Assembly (NCBI GenBank): GCA_964353405.1
Contig: CAYGWJ010000193.1
Location: 1-12,529, forward strand
Source: JBGLNJ01 sp964353405
Lineage (GTDB): Bacteria > Chloroflexota > Anaerolineae > Fen-1058
Direction: 5' to 3'
Length of the DNA: 12,529 nt
The notes under the pieces were generated by a model. That model saw only the letters and a program-made list of their open reading frames with translations, did not search any database and was not told the DNA's origin. Below, piece after piece: positions 1 through 5,726 of the stretch. Position 1 is the stretch's first letter, and each line of letters opens with the position of its first letter. The position numbers and the translations under genes were made by a program.

Positions 1-2
1 GT

Positions 3-116
3 CTCATCCAGAGCGAGCGTTGGGAGCGCGGTTGGGCGTTGCTCCGAGAAGATTACCAGCAAACCGTCTTCGCGGGCGCGGCCAAGGCTTATTTTGCCTC
101 GCCATTGGCGGCGTAG
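3..116 (+). CDS. C-terminal end of an unidentified upstream gene (5' end outside window)
   Basis: An open frame enters from the left edge and runs to a TAG at 114-116, giving about 37 residues that end in KAYFASPLAA. The composition (WERGWALLREDY, then an Ala-rich helix-like tail) looks like an ordinary globular protein end, and the other two forward frames give Arg/Gly-rich strings typical of non-coding frames. No family can be named from so short a tail. It is in the same reading frame as the propeller gene that follows: only the TAG and three codons (GTT CAC TAT) separate it from the TTG start at 126. So it is either a close upstream operon partner or the front part of a gene broken by a stop. 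Without the sequence to the left these cannot be told apart. Confidence 0.5.
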   Translation, partial: LIQSERWERGWALLREDYQQTVFAGAAKAYFASPLAA

Positions 117-125
117 GTTCACTAT

Positions 126-1571
126 TTGAGACTTACACCCAGAGGCTGTGATCCTCTTCACCCAGAGACCCTGGATTGCGATCTGACATCTACACTCTAT
201 GGCAAAGGCCGCATAACGAACCTAATCGCAGACAGAAGCAACCGGGTCATCTACGCTACAACTACAGCCAGATTGATTGGAATTCTGGATGACTTGACGC
301 ATAGTTGGAGTGTTCGATTCATTCCGGAGACAGAGTTAATCGAATCTATCGATCAAATTGCTGTGACCGGAGGAAACGAACCGCTGCTCTACGTCAGTGT
401 TCGGGGACGTGGTGGCGCCAATCTTTTCCAAAGCCGAGACGGGGGTGAGAATTGGGACTTGATCAAGGCATCGCAGTTGCCTCGTGCTGGTTTCAGACGT
501 CTGGTACCTGATCCAACTTCAGTAGATCGTCTTTACATCGCCTCACCTACCGGCGCCATACGCACGATCAATGGGGGGCAAGACTGGTCCGCAAGGAAGT
601 TAGATTTCCCGCCGACATTGGCTGACGAAATACACGTTACAGGAGGAGACAATGCATCTCTCTATGTAACCATAGCAGGCGCAGGCAATATATACCGGAG
701 CGACAACCCAGCACGTGCGGAATCTAGTTGGATACCGGCGGACAGCGGTCTTGATGCAGTGGCTGTTCGAGACCTCATGAGTGATCCCCGGAACCCTGAT
801 GTGCTATATGCAGGTGTCTTCAGCCCCCGTCAGTGGTCAGTGTTTGTCACTCGAAATCGAGGCCAAGATTGGAAGCTACTTGGTTCGCCGCCCGAAGAGT
901 TCAGGGACGATGATACTATGTCTCTGGCTTTAGCTGTGCTCGATGATCAGCATTCAATCCTTTATGCTGGGACCAACGGTAGTGGTATCCTGAGAGCGGA
1001 CCTGGGGTCAGAGTATGGACAAGTAACATGGCAGCATTGTCCGGCAAATGTTAACAACGTTAGCAAAGTTCTTGTTCCACCCTGGAATCCGCGTGTTGCC
1101 TACGCTCTTGCCGACGGACGGACTTTGATCAGCACCGCAGACGGCGGATTAAGCTGGATTACAGTTGGTGTGATAACTGGAACCGCGCCTATCAGTAGCC
1201 TGGAAATTGGAGGCATTCCCGATGTTCTCTACATAGCCACGAAGGGTGATGGCGTTTTGCGTAGCACCGACGGCGGCAAAACTTGGCACAACATCAGTAC
1301 CAAACTCCCGGACCGCATCGTTGTTTCACTGGCCGTAGATGGTGCTCACGACGACATGCTATATGTGGTAACAGAGGCTGGCGTAGTCTACCGGAGTGCC
1401 GATGCAGGCGGGCATTGGGAGGATATTCGAGAAAAACTGAACGCGACAGCTCCGAGAAAATTAATCTTGTACAAGTCCAAGGAATCTCCAGTCCCCCGCT
1501 TGATTCTGTCTAGCAACGATGGAGTCTATTACTACACACGGAACAAGTTCCTAGGCTTCGAGCTGCCTTAA
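126..1571 (+). CDS. BNR/Asp-box beta-propeller protein (sialidase/VPS10-like repeat fold)
   Basis: The 481-residue product carries at least six Asp-box motifs of the S/T-x-D/N-x-G-x-x-W kind: SRDGGENW (103-110), TINGGQDW (147-154), TRNRGQDW (242-249), STADGGLSW (336-344), STDGGKTW (380-387) and SADAGGHW (424-431). Most lie between strands such as LYVS, LYIA, VLYAG and ILYAG. This spacing is that of a beta-propeller in the exo-sialidase, Ycf48 or VPS10 groups. The motifs mark the fold, not an enzyme: no sialidase catalytic set can be recognised, and a binding or scaffold role is as likely. The first available start is a TTG with no Shine-Dalgarno sequence, and no signal peptide is present. Relatives of this kind are usually exported, so the N-terminus may be missing or joined to the upstream frame. 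It ends 12 bp before the next gene, so the two are probably co-transcribed. Confidence 0.75.
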   Translation: MRLTPRGCDPLHPETLDCDLTSTLYGKGRITNLIADRSNRVIYATTTARLIGILDDLTHSWSVRFIPETELIESIDQIAVTGGNEPLLYVSVRGRGGANLFQSRDGGENWDLIKASQLPRAGFRRLVPDPTSVDRLYIASPTGAIRTINGGQDWSARKLDFPPTLADEIHVTGGDNASLYVTIAGAGNIYRSDNPARAESSWIPADSGLDAVAVRDLMSDPRNPDVLYAGVFSPRQWSVFVTRNRGQDWKLLGSPPEEFRDDDTMSLALAVLDDQHSILYAGTNGSGILRADLGSEYGQVTWQHCPANVNNVSKVLVPPWNPRVAYALADGRTLISTADGGLSWITVGVITGTAPISSLEIGGIPDVLYIATKGDGVLRSTDGGKTWHNISTKLPDRIVVSLAVDGAHDDMLYVVTEAGVVYRSADAGGHWEDIREKLNATAPRKLILYKSKESPVPRLILSSNDGVYYYTRNKFLGFELP

Positions 1572-1583
1572 GAAGGGGGAGAC

Positions 1584-2423
1584 ATGTCCGGTTCAAAACT
1601 GCCCAAGGCCAAGTTGCTGGCGCTGATCGCTCTAGTCGCAGGATTTGCTTGGTATATCTTGCATGTCCAGCCTGCGCATTCACTTGTGTTTTTCACGCCG
1701 CCTCCGGGGCAAGTAGGGTTGTCTTGCACAGATTCACAGGTCATGTGCCCGGATGGCGGAACCAAAACCTTTGGTCCATTCGAGATCGTTTTCCCCAATG
1801 GTTTCTACTCTCAGAAGATACGCGTTTTTTGCGATTCGATAGGTACGACTTCGGTGCCAGCTCCTTCGAGTGAGCGAAGGCCGGTAGGTCTACCAATATC
1901 ATGCAGTTTCGTTGGCGAAGATAACAAGTCCGTCCAAACATTCCAGCGCCCCATCATGATGAAAGTGCAGATTCCAACCGGGTATTCCAGCCAAGTTGGA
2001 ATGTACATGTATAAGCCAATAGGATGGACACCGTTGGAGTCAAACATTGCACCCGACAGGAGAACTGTTACTTTCTCAGTGCAACAGCTAAGCCCAACCG
2101 GTGAAGATGAGAAGAGCTATTTCTGGCTGTTTGAGTCGCAAGTCACCACTGTGGTTCCCAAAGCAACCCTATTGCCCCAGGTGACGTTCACATCAACTTC
2201 AACAGCCATACCTACCAAAACACCCACACTGGAACCTACCAGCACACCGACGAATACGCCGCCCTCTGTACCGACATTGACCGCCACAGTGACCTCTGCA
2301 TCTGGCACGCCGTTTCCGCCGTCACCCTTCACCCAAGGGCTAATGGTCGGTCTAGGAGGGGCCGTATTGCTCATAATTGGTCTGGTGTTGGGGTTCTTAC
2401 TCTCCGGGAGAAAGCCAAAGTAG
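1584..2423 (+). CDS. Thr/Pro-stalk surface protein with N-terminal signal/anchor and C-terminal membrane helix
   Basis: The 279-residue product starts at an ATG behind a strong ribosome site (AGAAGGGGGAGAC). A basic N-terminus (residues 1-10) leads into a hydrophobic segment at about 11-28, which is a signal peptide or anchor. The middle domain (about 35-190) has four cysteines at 48, 55, 83 and 107 that could form disulfides outside the cell. Residues about 200-250 are rich in Thr, Pro and Ser (TPTLEPTSTPTNTPP) and look like an extended wall-spanning stalk. A second hydrophobic helix at about 253-273 is followed by GRKPK, which would stay in the cytoplasm. Such TP-rich stalks with a C-terminal helix are common in Chloroflexota surface proteins. 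The middle domain is not recognised. The 12-bp gap from the propeller gene suggests one operon and perhaps one surface complex, but that partnership is inference. Confidence 0.7.
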   Translation: MSGSKLPKAKLLALIALVAGFAWYILHVQPAHSLVFFTPPPGQVGLSCTDSQVMCPDGGTKTFGPFEIVFPNGFYSQKIRVFCDSIGTTSVPAPSSERRPVGLPISCSFVGEDNKSVQTFQRPIMMKVQIPTGYSSQVGMYMYKPIGWTPLESNIAPDRRTVTFSVQQLSPTGEDEKSYFWLFESQVTTVVPKATLLPQVTFTSTSTAIPTKTPTLEPTSTPTNTPPSVPTLTATVTSASGTPFPPSPFTQGLMVGLGGAVLLIIGLVLGFLLSGRKPK

Positions 2424-2517
2424 GTCTACGTGATCGAGCCAGAAGCGCCACTCGCTTTGCCATGATGTGAGGGTCAAGCAAGTCACGCAGCCTACAGCCA
2501 CAGACGGACAAGTACGG

Positions 2518-2523
2518 TAAAAT
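2518..2523 (+). promoter_or_regulatory. possible -10 box (TAAAAT) for the Uma2 gene
   Basis: TAAAAT lies 18 bases before the ATG at 2542. It belongs to a 9-base string, TAAAATAGA, that recurs at 3329-3337 ahead of the next gene, where a -35 match can also be seen. Here no convincing -35 box exists at 16-18 bp spacing. The site is suggested mainly by the repeated string. The rest of the 118-bp gap (2424-2541) shows nothing else. Confidence 0.3.
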
Positions 2524-2541
2524 AGATGCGGAGGTGATGCT

Positions 2542-3156
2542 ATGGCAGTACAAGTTCCATCATCTGTACCCATCTCTCCCCCGGCGCCAGGCCCCGCCGT
2601 TGAAGCGCCGCGCCTCGTGACGGGCGAACAACTGGCCCAGATAGGCGACATGGGCCGGACCGATTTGGTCAAGGGAGTGATCATTCACAGGTCGCCCACA
2701 GAATACTCACACGGTCGCATAGTTGGCAACTTTAGCGCAATTCTCCAGGCTTTTGTGAGCCAGCACAAACTGGGCGAGGTGCTTGTAGGCCAAGTGGGTA
2801 TCTACACTGCTCGGCGTCCTGACACGGTGCGTGGCGCAGACGTGGCATACATCTCAAACGAGCGGCTGGCGCGCGTCCAGTCGTCGTCTTACCTGGATGT
2901 CGCGCCTGAGCTGGTTGTGCAAGTTCTATCGCCGGATGACCGATGGGGCGAGCTGATGGATAAGCTGAGCGAGTACTTTGCTGTGGGCGTTCAGGTGGTG
3001 TGGGTGGCCGATCCGAAAACGCAAAGCGTGTATGTCTATCACGCGCCGAACAAGGTACAGCATTTTAGCGCCGAAGATGCGCTGCCCGGCGGCGAGGTGT
3101 TGCCCGGTTTTGACGTGCCGGTCGCAGAGCTATTTGCGCGTCAATCAGCCGATTGA
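2542..3156 (+). CDS. Uma2-family (DUF820) restriction-endonuclease-fold protein, probable catalytic substitution
   Basis: The 204-residue product matches the Uma2 layout: a Pro-rich leader (1-25), DLVKGVIIHRSPT (41-53) in place of the usual ELVDG-SP segment, SHGRIVGN (56-63), RGADVAYIS (97-105) with the PD-(D/E)XK aspartate D100, ELVVQVLSPDD (123-133), helix lysine K141, and VQVVWVADP (150-158). The family is widespread in Cyanobacteria and Chloroflexota. The fold is that of PD-(D/E)XK nucleases, but the biological role is poorly known. In relatives the second strand usually reads VEVLSP. Here the codon is CAA, so Gln127 replaces the metal-binding Glu, while D100 and K141 are kept. The protein may therefore be inactive or altered. 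The start is supported by GGAGGTGAT seven bases ahead of the ATG. A hairpin at 3169-3198 follows the stop. Confidence 0.85.
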   Translation: MAVQVPSSVPISPPAPGPAVEAPRLVTGEQLAQIGDMGRTDLVKGVIIHRSPTEYSHGRIVGNFSAILQAFVSQHKLGEVLVGQVGIYTARRPDTVRGADVAYISNERLARVQSSSYLDVAPELVVQVLSPDDRWGELMDKLSEYFAVGVQVVWVADPKTQSVYVYHAPNKVQHFSAEDALPGGEVLPGFDVPVAELFARQSAD

Positions 3157-3168
3157 CCAGTACAGCAC

Positions 3169-3198
3169 AAGCCCCCAGCCTCTTGAAACCGGGGGCTT
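3169..3198 (+). terminator. hairpin terminator-like element after the Uma2 gene
   Basis: AAGCCCCC (3169-3176) and GGGGGCTT (3191-3198) form a perfect 8-bp stem around a 14-base loop, followed by a weak T-rich run (GTTCAATCTT). It lies 12 bases after the Uma2 stop. It aligns closely with the stronger terminator at 3987-4019, sharing AGCCC-C-GCCTC and CCGGGGGCTT, and appears to be a diverged copy of it. Confidence 0.65.
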
Positions 3199-3217
3199 GT
3201 TCAATCTTGGCGACTTG

Positions 3218-3313
3218 TTAGTCCACACTTTCTGCCCGCCATACGAACCTGCCGCCGATAAGGGCAGCGTCTACGCGCGTGTCCAAAATCTCTCGAGGAC
3301 GCCCATTGCCGTT
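3218..3313 (-). pseudogene. C-terminal remnant of an amidohydrolase paralogue
   Basis: Read on the minus strand, this stretch gives REILDTRVDAALIGG then RFVWRAESVD and a TAA stop. It aligns with the last residues of the intact amidohydrolase to the right (MEILSARVDATIIGG, then TFMWRTERLG, stop). Positions 3237-3292 and 4051-4106 match at 43 of 56 bases by hand count with no gaps, and the reading frame is conserved. A TGA lies just upstream at 3316-3314 and no further homology was seen, so only about 30 codons remain. The roughly three-quarters identity implies an old paralogue, not a recent copying event. It converges with the Uma2 gene and carries the -35 box of the next plus-strand gene at its broken end. 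Confidence 0.8.
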
Positions 3314-3334
3314 TCAAGCTAAATGGGCTAAAAT
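3306..3334 (+). promoter_or_regulatory. predicted sigma70-type promoter of the two small genes
   Basis: TTGCCG (3306-3311) and TAAAAT (3329-3334) are separated by exactly 17 bp and match the TTGACA/TATAAT consensus at 4 and 5 of 6 positions. Transcription would start near 3340, giving a leader of about 30 bases before the ATG at 3371. The -35 box falls at the broken edge of the amidohydrolase remnant. Confidence 0.5.
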
Positions 3335-3370
3335 AGACATCAGTGCCACATCTCCAGCCGGCAGTGATAC

Positions 3371-3691
3371 ATGGGCGAGAAAGAGTTTGTCATCTACTTG
3401 GACGCAGCGCAAAAGAATCGCTATCGTCATTGGCATGAGTGGAGGCGAGGCGAGATAGTCGAGTTTCGCATCCAGTACGAAGCCTTGATTGCGGGCCGTT
3501 GGCAGCCCATCGTGCGGTACGATACGGCTCACGGCCAGCCCCATCGGGACAATCTTCATCCTGACGGGACACAGACCAAAGAGACGTATCCGAGCTACAG
3601 CAATGCCGAAATGCTGACCCTTGGCCAGGAAGACATCATGGAGAACTGGTCAAGCTACCGGGCAAAGTATGAGCAGGAGTCAGAACAATGA
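3371..3691 (+). CDS. small conserved protein, DUF7718-like
   Basis: The 106-residue product has an N-terminal part with strand-like segments (KEFVIYL, GEIVEFRIQYEALI) followed by RWQPIVRYDTAHGQPHRDNL (43-62), then HPDG, and an acidic helical tail around ENWSSYRAKYEQ (91-102). The RYDT-HG-H-D-HPDG signature is what I recall for the DUF7718 family, which often sits beside DUF5647 proteins. The family name is from memory and the function is unknown. The clustered His/Asp residues could bind a metal or form an active site, but this is untested. No clear Shine-Dalgarno sequence precedes the ATG. The stop overlaps the next start by four bases (ATGA), so the two are translationally coupled. Codon usage and GC are closer to the left arm than to the core genes on the right. 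Confidence 0.75.
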   Translation: MGEKEFVIYLDAAQKNRYRHWHEWRRGEIVEFRIQYEALIAGRWQPIVRYDTAHGQPHRDNLHPDGTQTKETYPSYSNAEMLTLGQEDIMENWSSYRAKYEQESEQ

Positions 3692-3981
3692 ATACTTTTT
3701 ACCAAACCAAGTTCAATGAACTGTTTAGGGAATTCACTCGTTATCTGGTGGAGCATCCCGAGTTTTCCGAGCACATCCCAGATAACGCTAAAGTTGTGCT
3801 GCTCGATCAGCATGACCCGGAATACAGCCGGCACGCTATAGAGTCGGCTCACACTTCCAGGAAAACAGACGATATTCCTAACCGACCTGTGATATATATC
3901 GAAGTCACCGAAATGGCCCCGGTTCGGTCGCGCTTGCAGGGGCTTGCCGTCCACGAAACGCCTCCGACTTACATTGCCTGA
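3688..3981 (+). CDS. small conserved protein, DUF5647-like
   Basis: The 97-residue product begins with a helical segment (NELFREFTRYLVEHPEF, 10-26) followed by HIPDNAKVVLLDQHDPEYSR (29-48) and the strand RPVIYIEVTEMAPVRSRL (66-83). The pattern of a 'YL-EHPEF-IPD-A-VVLLD-DPE' core and a 'VVY-EKLAPPRSRL' strand matches my recollection of DUF5647. Its start is set by AGGAG eight bases before the ATG and overlaps the upstream stop by four bases. A strong terminator follows six bases after its stop, so the pair forms a complete transcription unit. The size, overlap and pairing resemble a toxin-antitoxin or other two-component accessory unit, but no known toxin or antitoxin domain is visible. Confidence 0.75.
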   Translation: MNTFYQTKFNELFREFTRYLVEHPEFSEHIPDNAKVVLLDQHDPEYSRHAIESAHTSRKTDDIPNRPVIYIEVTEMAPVRSRLQGLAVHETPPTYIA

Positions 3982-3986
3982 AATTC

Positions 3987-4019
3987 AGCCCTCGGCCTCA
4001 AAAAAGCCGGGGGCTTTTT
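3987..4019 (+). terminator. rho-independent terminator of the small-gene pair
   Basis: AGCCCTCGGC (3987-3996) pairs with GCCGGGGGCT (4006-4015) as a 10-bp stem with one G-T wobble and a 9-base loop, followed by TTTTT. It starts six bases after the DUF5647-like stop. The amidohydrolase stop (4034-4032) faces it from the other side. On that strand the run after the stem is only GAATTT, so termination in the minus direction would be weaker. Confidence 0.9.
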
Positions 4020-4031
4020 CAGCCAGCCAGT

Positions 4032-5627
4032 TCAGCCCAATCTCTCCGTACGCCACATAAACGTGCCGCCGATAATTGTCGCGTCCACGCGTGCGCTCAA
4101 AATCTCCATCGGCTCGATTTCGAAAATGTCCCGGTCGAGCACGGTGAAATCCGCCAGCTTGCCTGGCGTAATAGAGCCGAGCCGGTCTTGCATGCCCGCT
4201 GCGTAGGCCGCGCCCGACGTAAAGGCGCGCACGGCTTCCTCAACCGTCAAGCGCTGTTCGGGATACCAGCCCTCCGGGCCAGGGCTGCCATCGGCGCGGC
4301 GGCGCGTGACCGCAGCATGGATCCCCATCAGCGGGTCAAGCTTTTCCACCGGGCAATCTGACCCGAACGCGAGCGCCGCGCCCGCGTTGAGCTGCGTCCG
4401 CCAGGCATACGCGCCCGCGCTGCGCTTGCCCCAGTACTTGTCCGAAATGAGCCTATCCGACGTGGCGTGAACCGGCTGCATCGAAGCGACGACGCCCAGC
4501 TTGCCCAGCCGGTCGTAATCGTGCGGATGCAAAAGCTGGACGTGCTCGATGCGATTGCGCAGCCCGCGCGAGCCGACCTCCTCGTACACGTCGAGCACGG
4601 TGCGGCACGCCCGGTCGCCGATGGCGTGAATCGCGCACGACAACCCGGCCGCATTCGCGCGCCGGACGCTCTCGGCCATCTCTGATTCGCTCAACGTAGA
4701 GATGCCTACGCTGTTCGATCCCTCGAAAGGTTCAAGCATCCACGCGGTCTGCGGGCCGAGCGCGCCATCGGCAAACAGCTTGACCGAGCCGATGCGCAGC
4801 CAGTCGTCGCCCAAGCCGGAACGCAGACCCAGTTCAATCGCCTGGCTCAAATGATCGCGCCGGATGCTCTTGACGACCCGCAGGCCCAGCTCGCCGCGCT
4901 GCTTGAGCATCTGATACGCGGCAAATGCCTCCGGCCCGTCAAAGCAATGGACGCCGGTCAGCCCGGCGCGCTGCGCCAAAGGAAACGCGGCGCGCATCAT
5001 CTCCGCCGCCTGCTCGGCCGTGAGCGCGGGCCTGACCCTGGTGATCAAGTCCATCGCGTTTTCCAGCAAGATGCCCGTTGGCTGGCCGTGTGGGCCATGC
5101 CCATCGCGCACGATTTGCCCGCCCGCCGGATCGGGCGTGGACGAGGTGATGCCCGCCAACTCTAGCGCACGCGAGTTGACCCACAGCGCGTGACCGCTCT
5201 TGGCGGAAAGCGCAACGGGCTGCTCCGGTGCAACCCGGTCGAGGTCAGACGCGGCGGGAAGCACGCCCCCCCACACGTTGTGATTCCATCCGCTGCCACT
5301 GATCCATGCCCCAGGCGGTGTCGCGCCAAGCGTGGCGCGCTCACTTACGCGAGCCAGTGCTTCCTCCAGCGTCGGCGTTTCGGCGTCAACGGATTGCAGT
5401 CCAAGGGCATACCACTGGAAATGCAAATGCGCGTCGGTCAGGCCCGGGATCACACAGCGGCCCTTGAGGTCAACCGCTTCGCCGCCTGGCCCCAGCATTC
5501 GACGCGCCGTAGCGTCATCGCCTACATAGGCGATGCGCTCGTCACGGATGGCGACCGCCGACGCGAGCGGCGTTTCGGCAGCGAGGGTATGAATAGGCCC
5601 GTTGAACAGAACCAAATTGCATTGCAC
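4032..5627 (-). CDS. YtcJ-like metal-dependent amidohydrolase (amidohydrolase_3 family)
   Basis: The 531-residue product is full length for the YtcJ/N-substituted formamide deformylase group. An N-terminal strand domain (1-60) leads into the TIM barrel. Metal-site motifs are DAHLHF (65-70, H67 and H69), SVKLFADGALG (281-291, K283, possibly the carboxylated lysine), AIHAIGD (332-338, H334), IEHVQ (360-364, H362) and AFGSDCPVE (420-428, D424). The end has LTVEEAVRAFTSGAA and GSITPGKLADFTVLD, typical of the family. It would hydrolyse an amide, N-formyl or cyclic amide bond in the cytoplasm, and the substrate cannot be read from sequence. An open frame extends upstream to 5681, but GTG at 5627-5625 is preferred because GGGAGGAA lies five bases ahead and the product then starts at the conserved LVLFNG strand. 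It follows the M24 peptidase gene, so both may serve peptide or amide catabolism. Confidence 0.9.
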   Translation of the reverse strand: MQCNLVLFNGPIHTLAAETPLASAVAIRDERIAYVGDDATARRMLGPGGEAVDLKGRCVIPGLTDAHLHFQWYALGLQSVDAETPTLEEALARVSERATLGATPPGAWISGSGWNHNVWGGVLPAASDLDRVAPEQPVALSAKSGHALWVNSRALELAGITSSTPDPAGGQIVRDGHGPHGQPTGILLENAMDLITRVRPALTAEQAAEMMRAAFPLAQRAGLTGVHCFDGPEAFAAYQMLKQRGELGLRVVKSIRRDHLSQAIELGLRSGLGDDWLRIGSVKLFADGALGPQTAWMLEPFEGSNSVGISTLSESEMAESVRRANAAGLSCAIHAIGDRACRTVLDVYEEVGSRGLRNRIEHVQLLHPHDYDRLGKLGVVASMQPVHATSDRLISDKYWGKRSAGAYAWRTQLNAGAALAFGSDCPVEKLDPLMGIHAAVTRRRADGSPGPEGWYPEQRLTVEEAVRAFTSGAAYAAGMQDRLGSITPGKLADFTVLDRDIFEIEPMEILSARVDATIIGGTFMWRTERLG

Positions 5628-5630
5628 GCG

Positions 5631-5638
5631 TTCCTCCC
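5631..5638 (-). promoter_or_regulatory. ribosome binding site fixing the amidohydrolase GTG start
   Basis: GGGAGGAA on the minus strand, five bases before GTG (5627-5625). It decides the start against the longer upstream ATG frame, whose first 18 residues are encoded by the repeat at 5641-5696 and this site. Confidence 0.8.
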
Positions 5639-5640
5639 AT

Positions 5641-5696
5641 GAAACGTAAAACGTGAAATGTGACTTGGCTTTACGTTTCACGTCTCACGTTTTACG
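5641..5696 (-). repeat. nested inverted repeats of an ACGTTTCACG-type motif
   Basis: Three perfect inverted pairs overlap here: CGTAAAACGTGA (5645-5656) with TCACGTTTTACG (5685-5696), GAAACGTAAA (5641-5650) with TTTACGTTTC (5670-5679), and ACGTGAAA (5651-5658) with TTTCACGT (5676-5683). The arms overlap, so the RNA could fold in mutually exclusive ways just upstream of the amidohydrolase ribosome site. The units are close to half of the parS palindrome. It may be a dispersed intergenic repeat, a regulatory hairpin, or a degenerate ParB site. Confidence 0.75.
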
Positions 5697-5726
5697 CACC
5701 CAGGCTATTGTGGCCCACCGGATCTT

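Noticed and set aside
2371..2553. Minus-strand frame of 60 codons in the gap before the Uma2 gene
   Set aside because: Short, with no ribosome site, overlapping the C-terminal membrane helix of one gene and the start of the next. No family resemblance.
3170..4106. Direct repeats as target-site duplications of a transposon
   Set aside because: Arms of about 120 bp at roughly three-quarters identity, containing coding sequence of a known gene, are too long and too diverged for a target-site duplication, and no transposase lies between them.
4851..5642. Plus-strand frames opposite the amidohydrolase
   Set aside because: Shadows of a complete enzyme gene, with no ribosome sites or domains.
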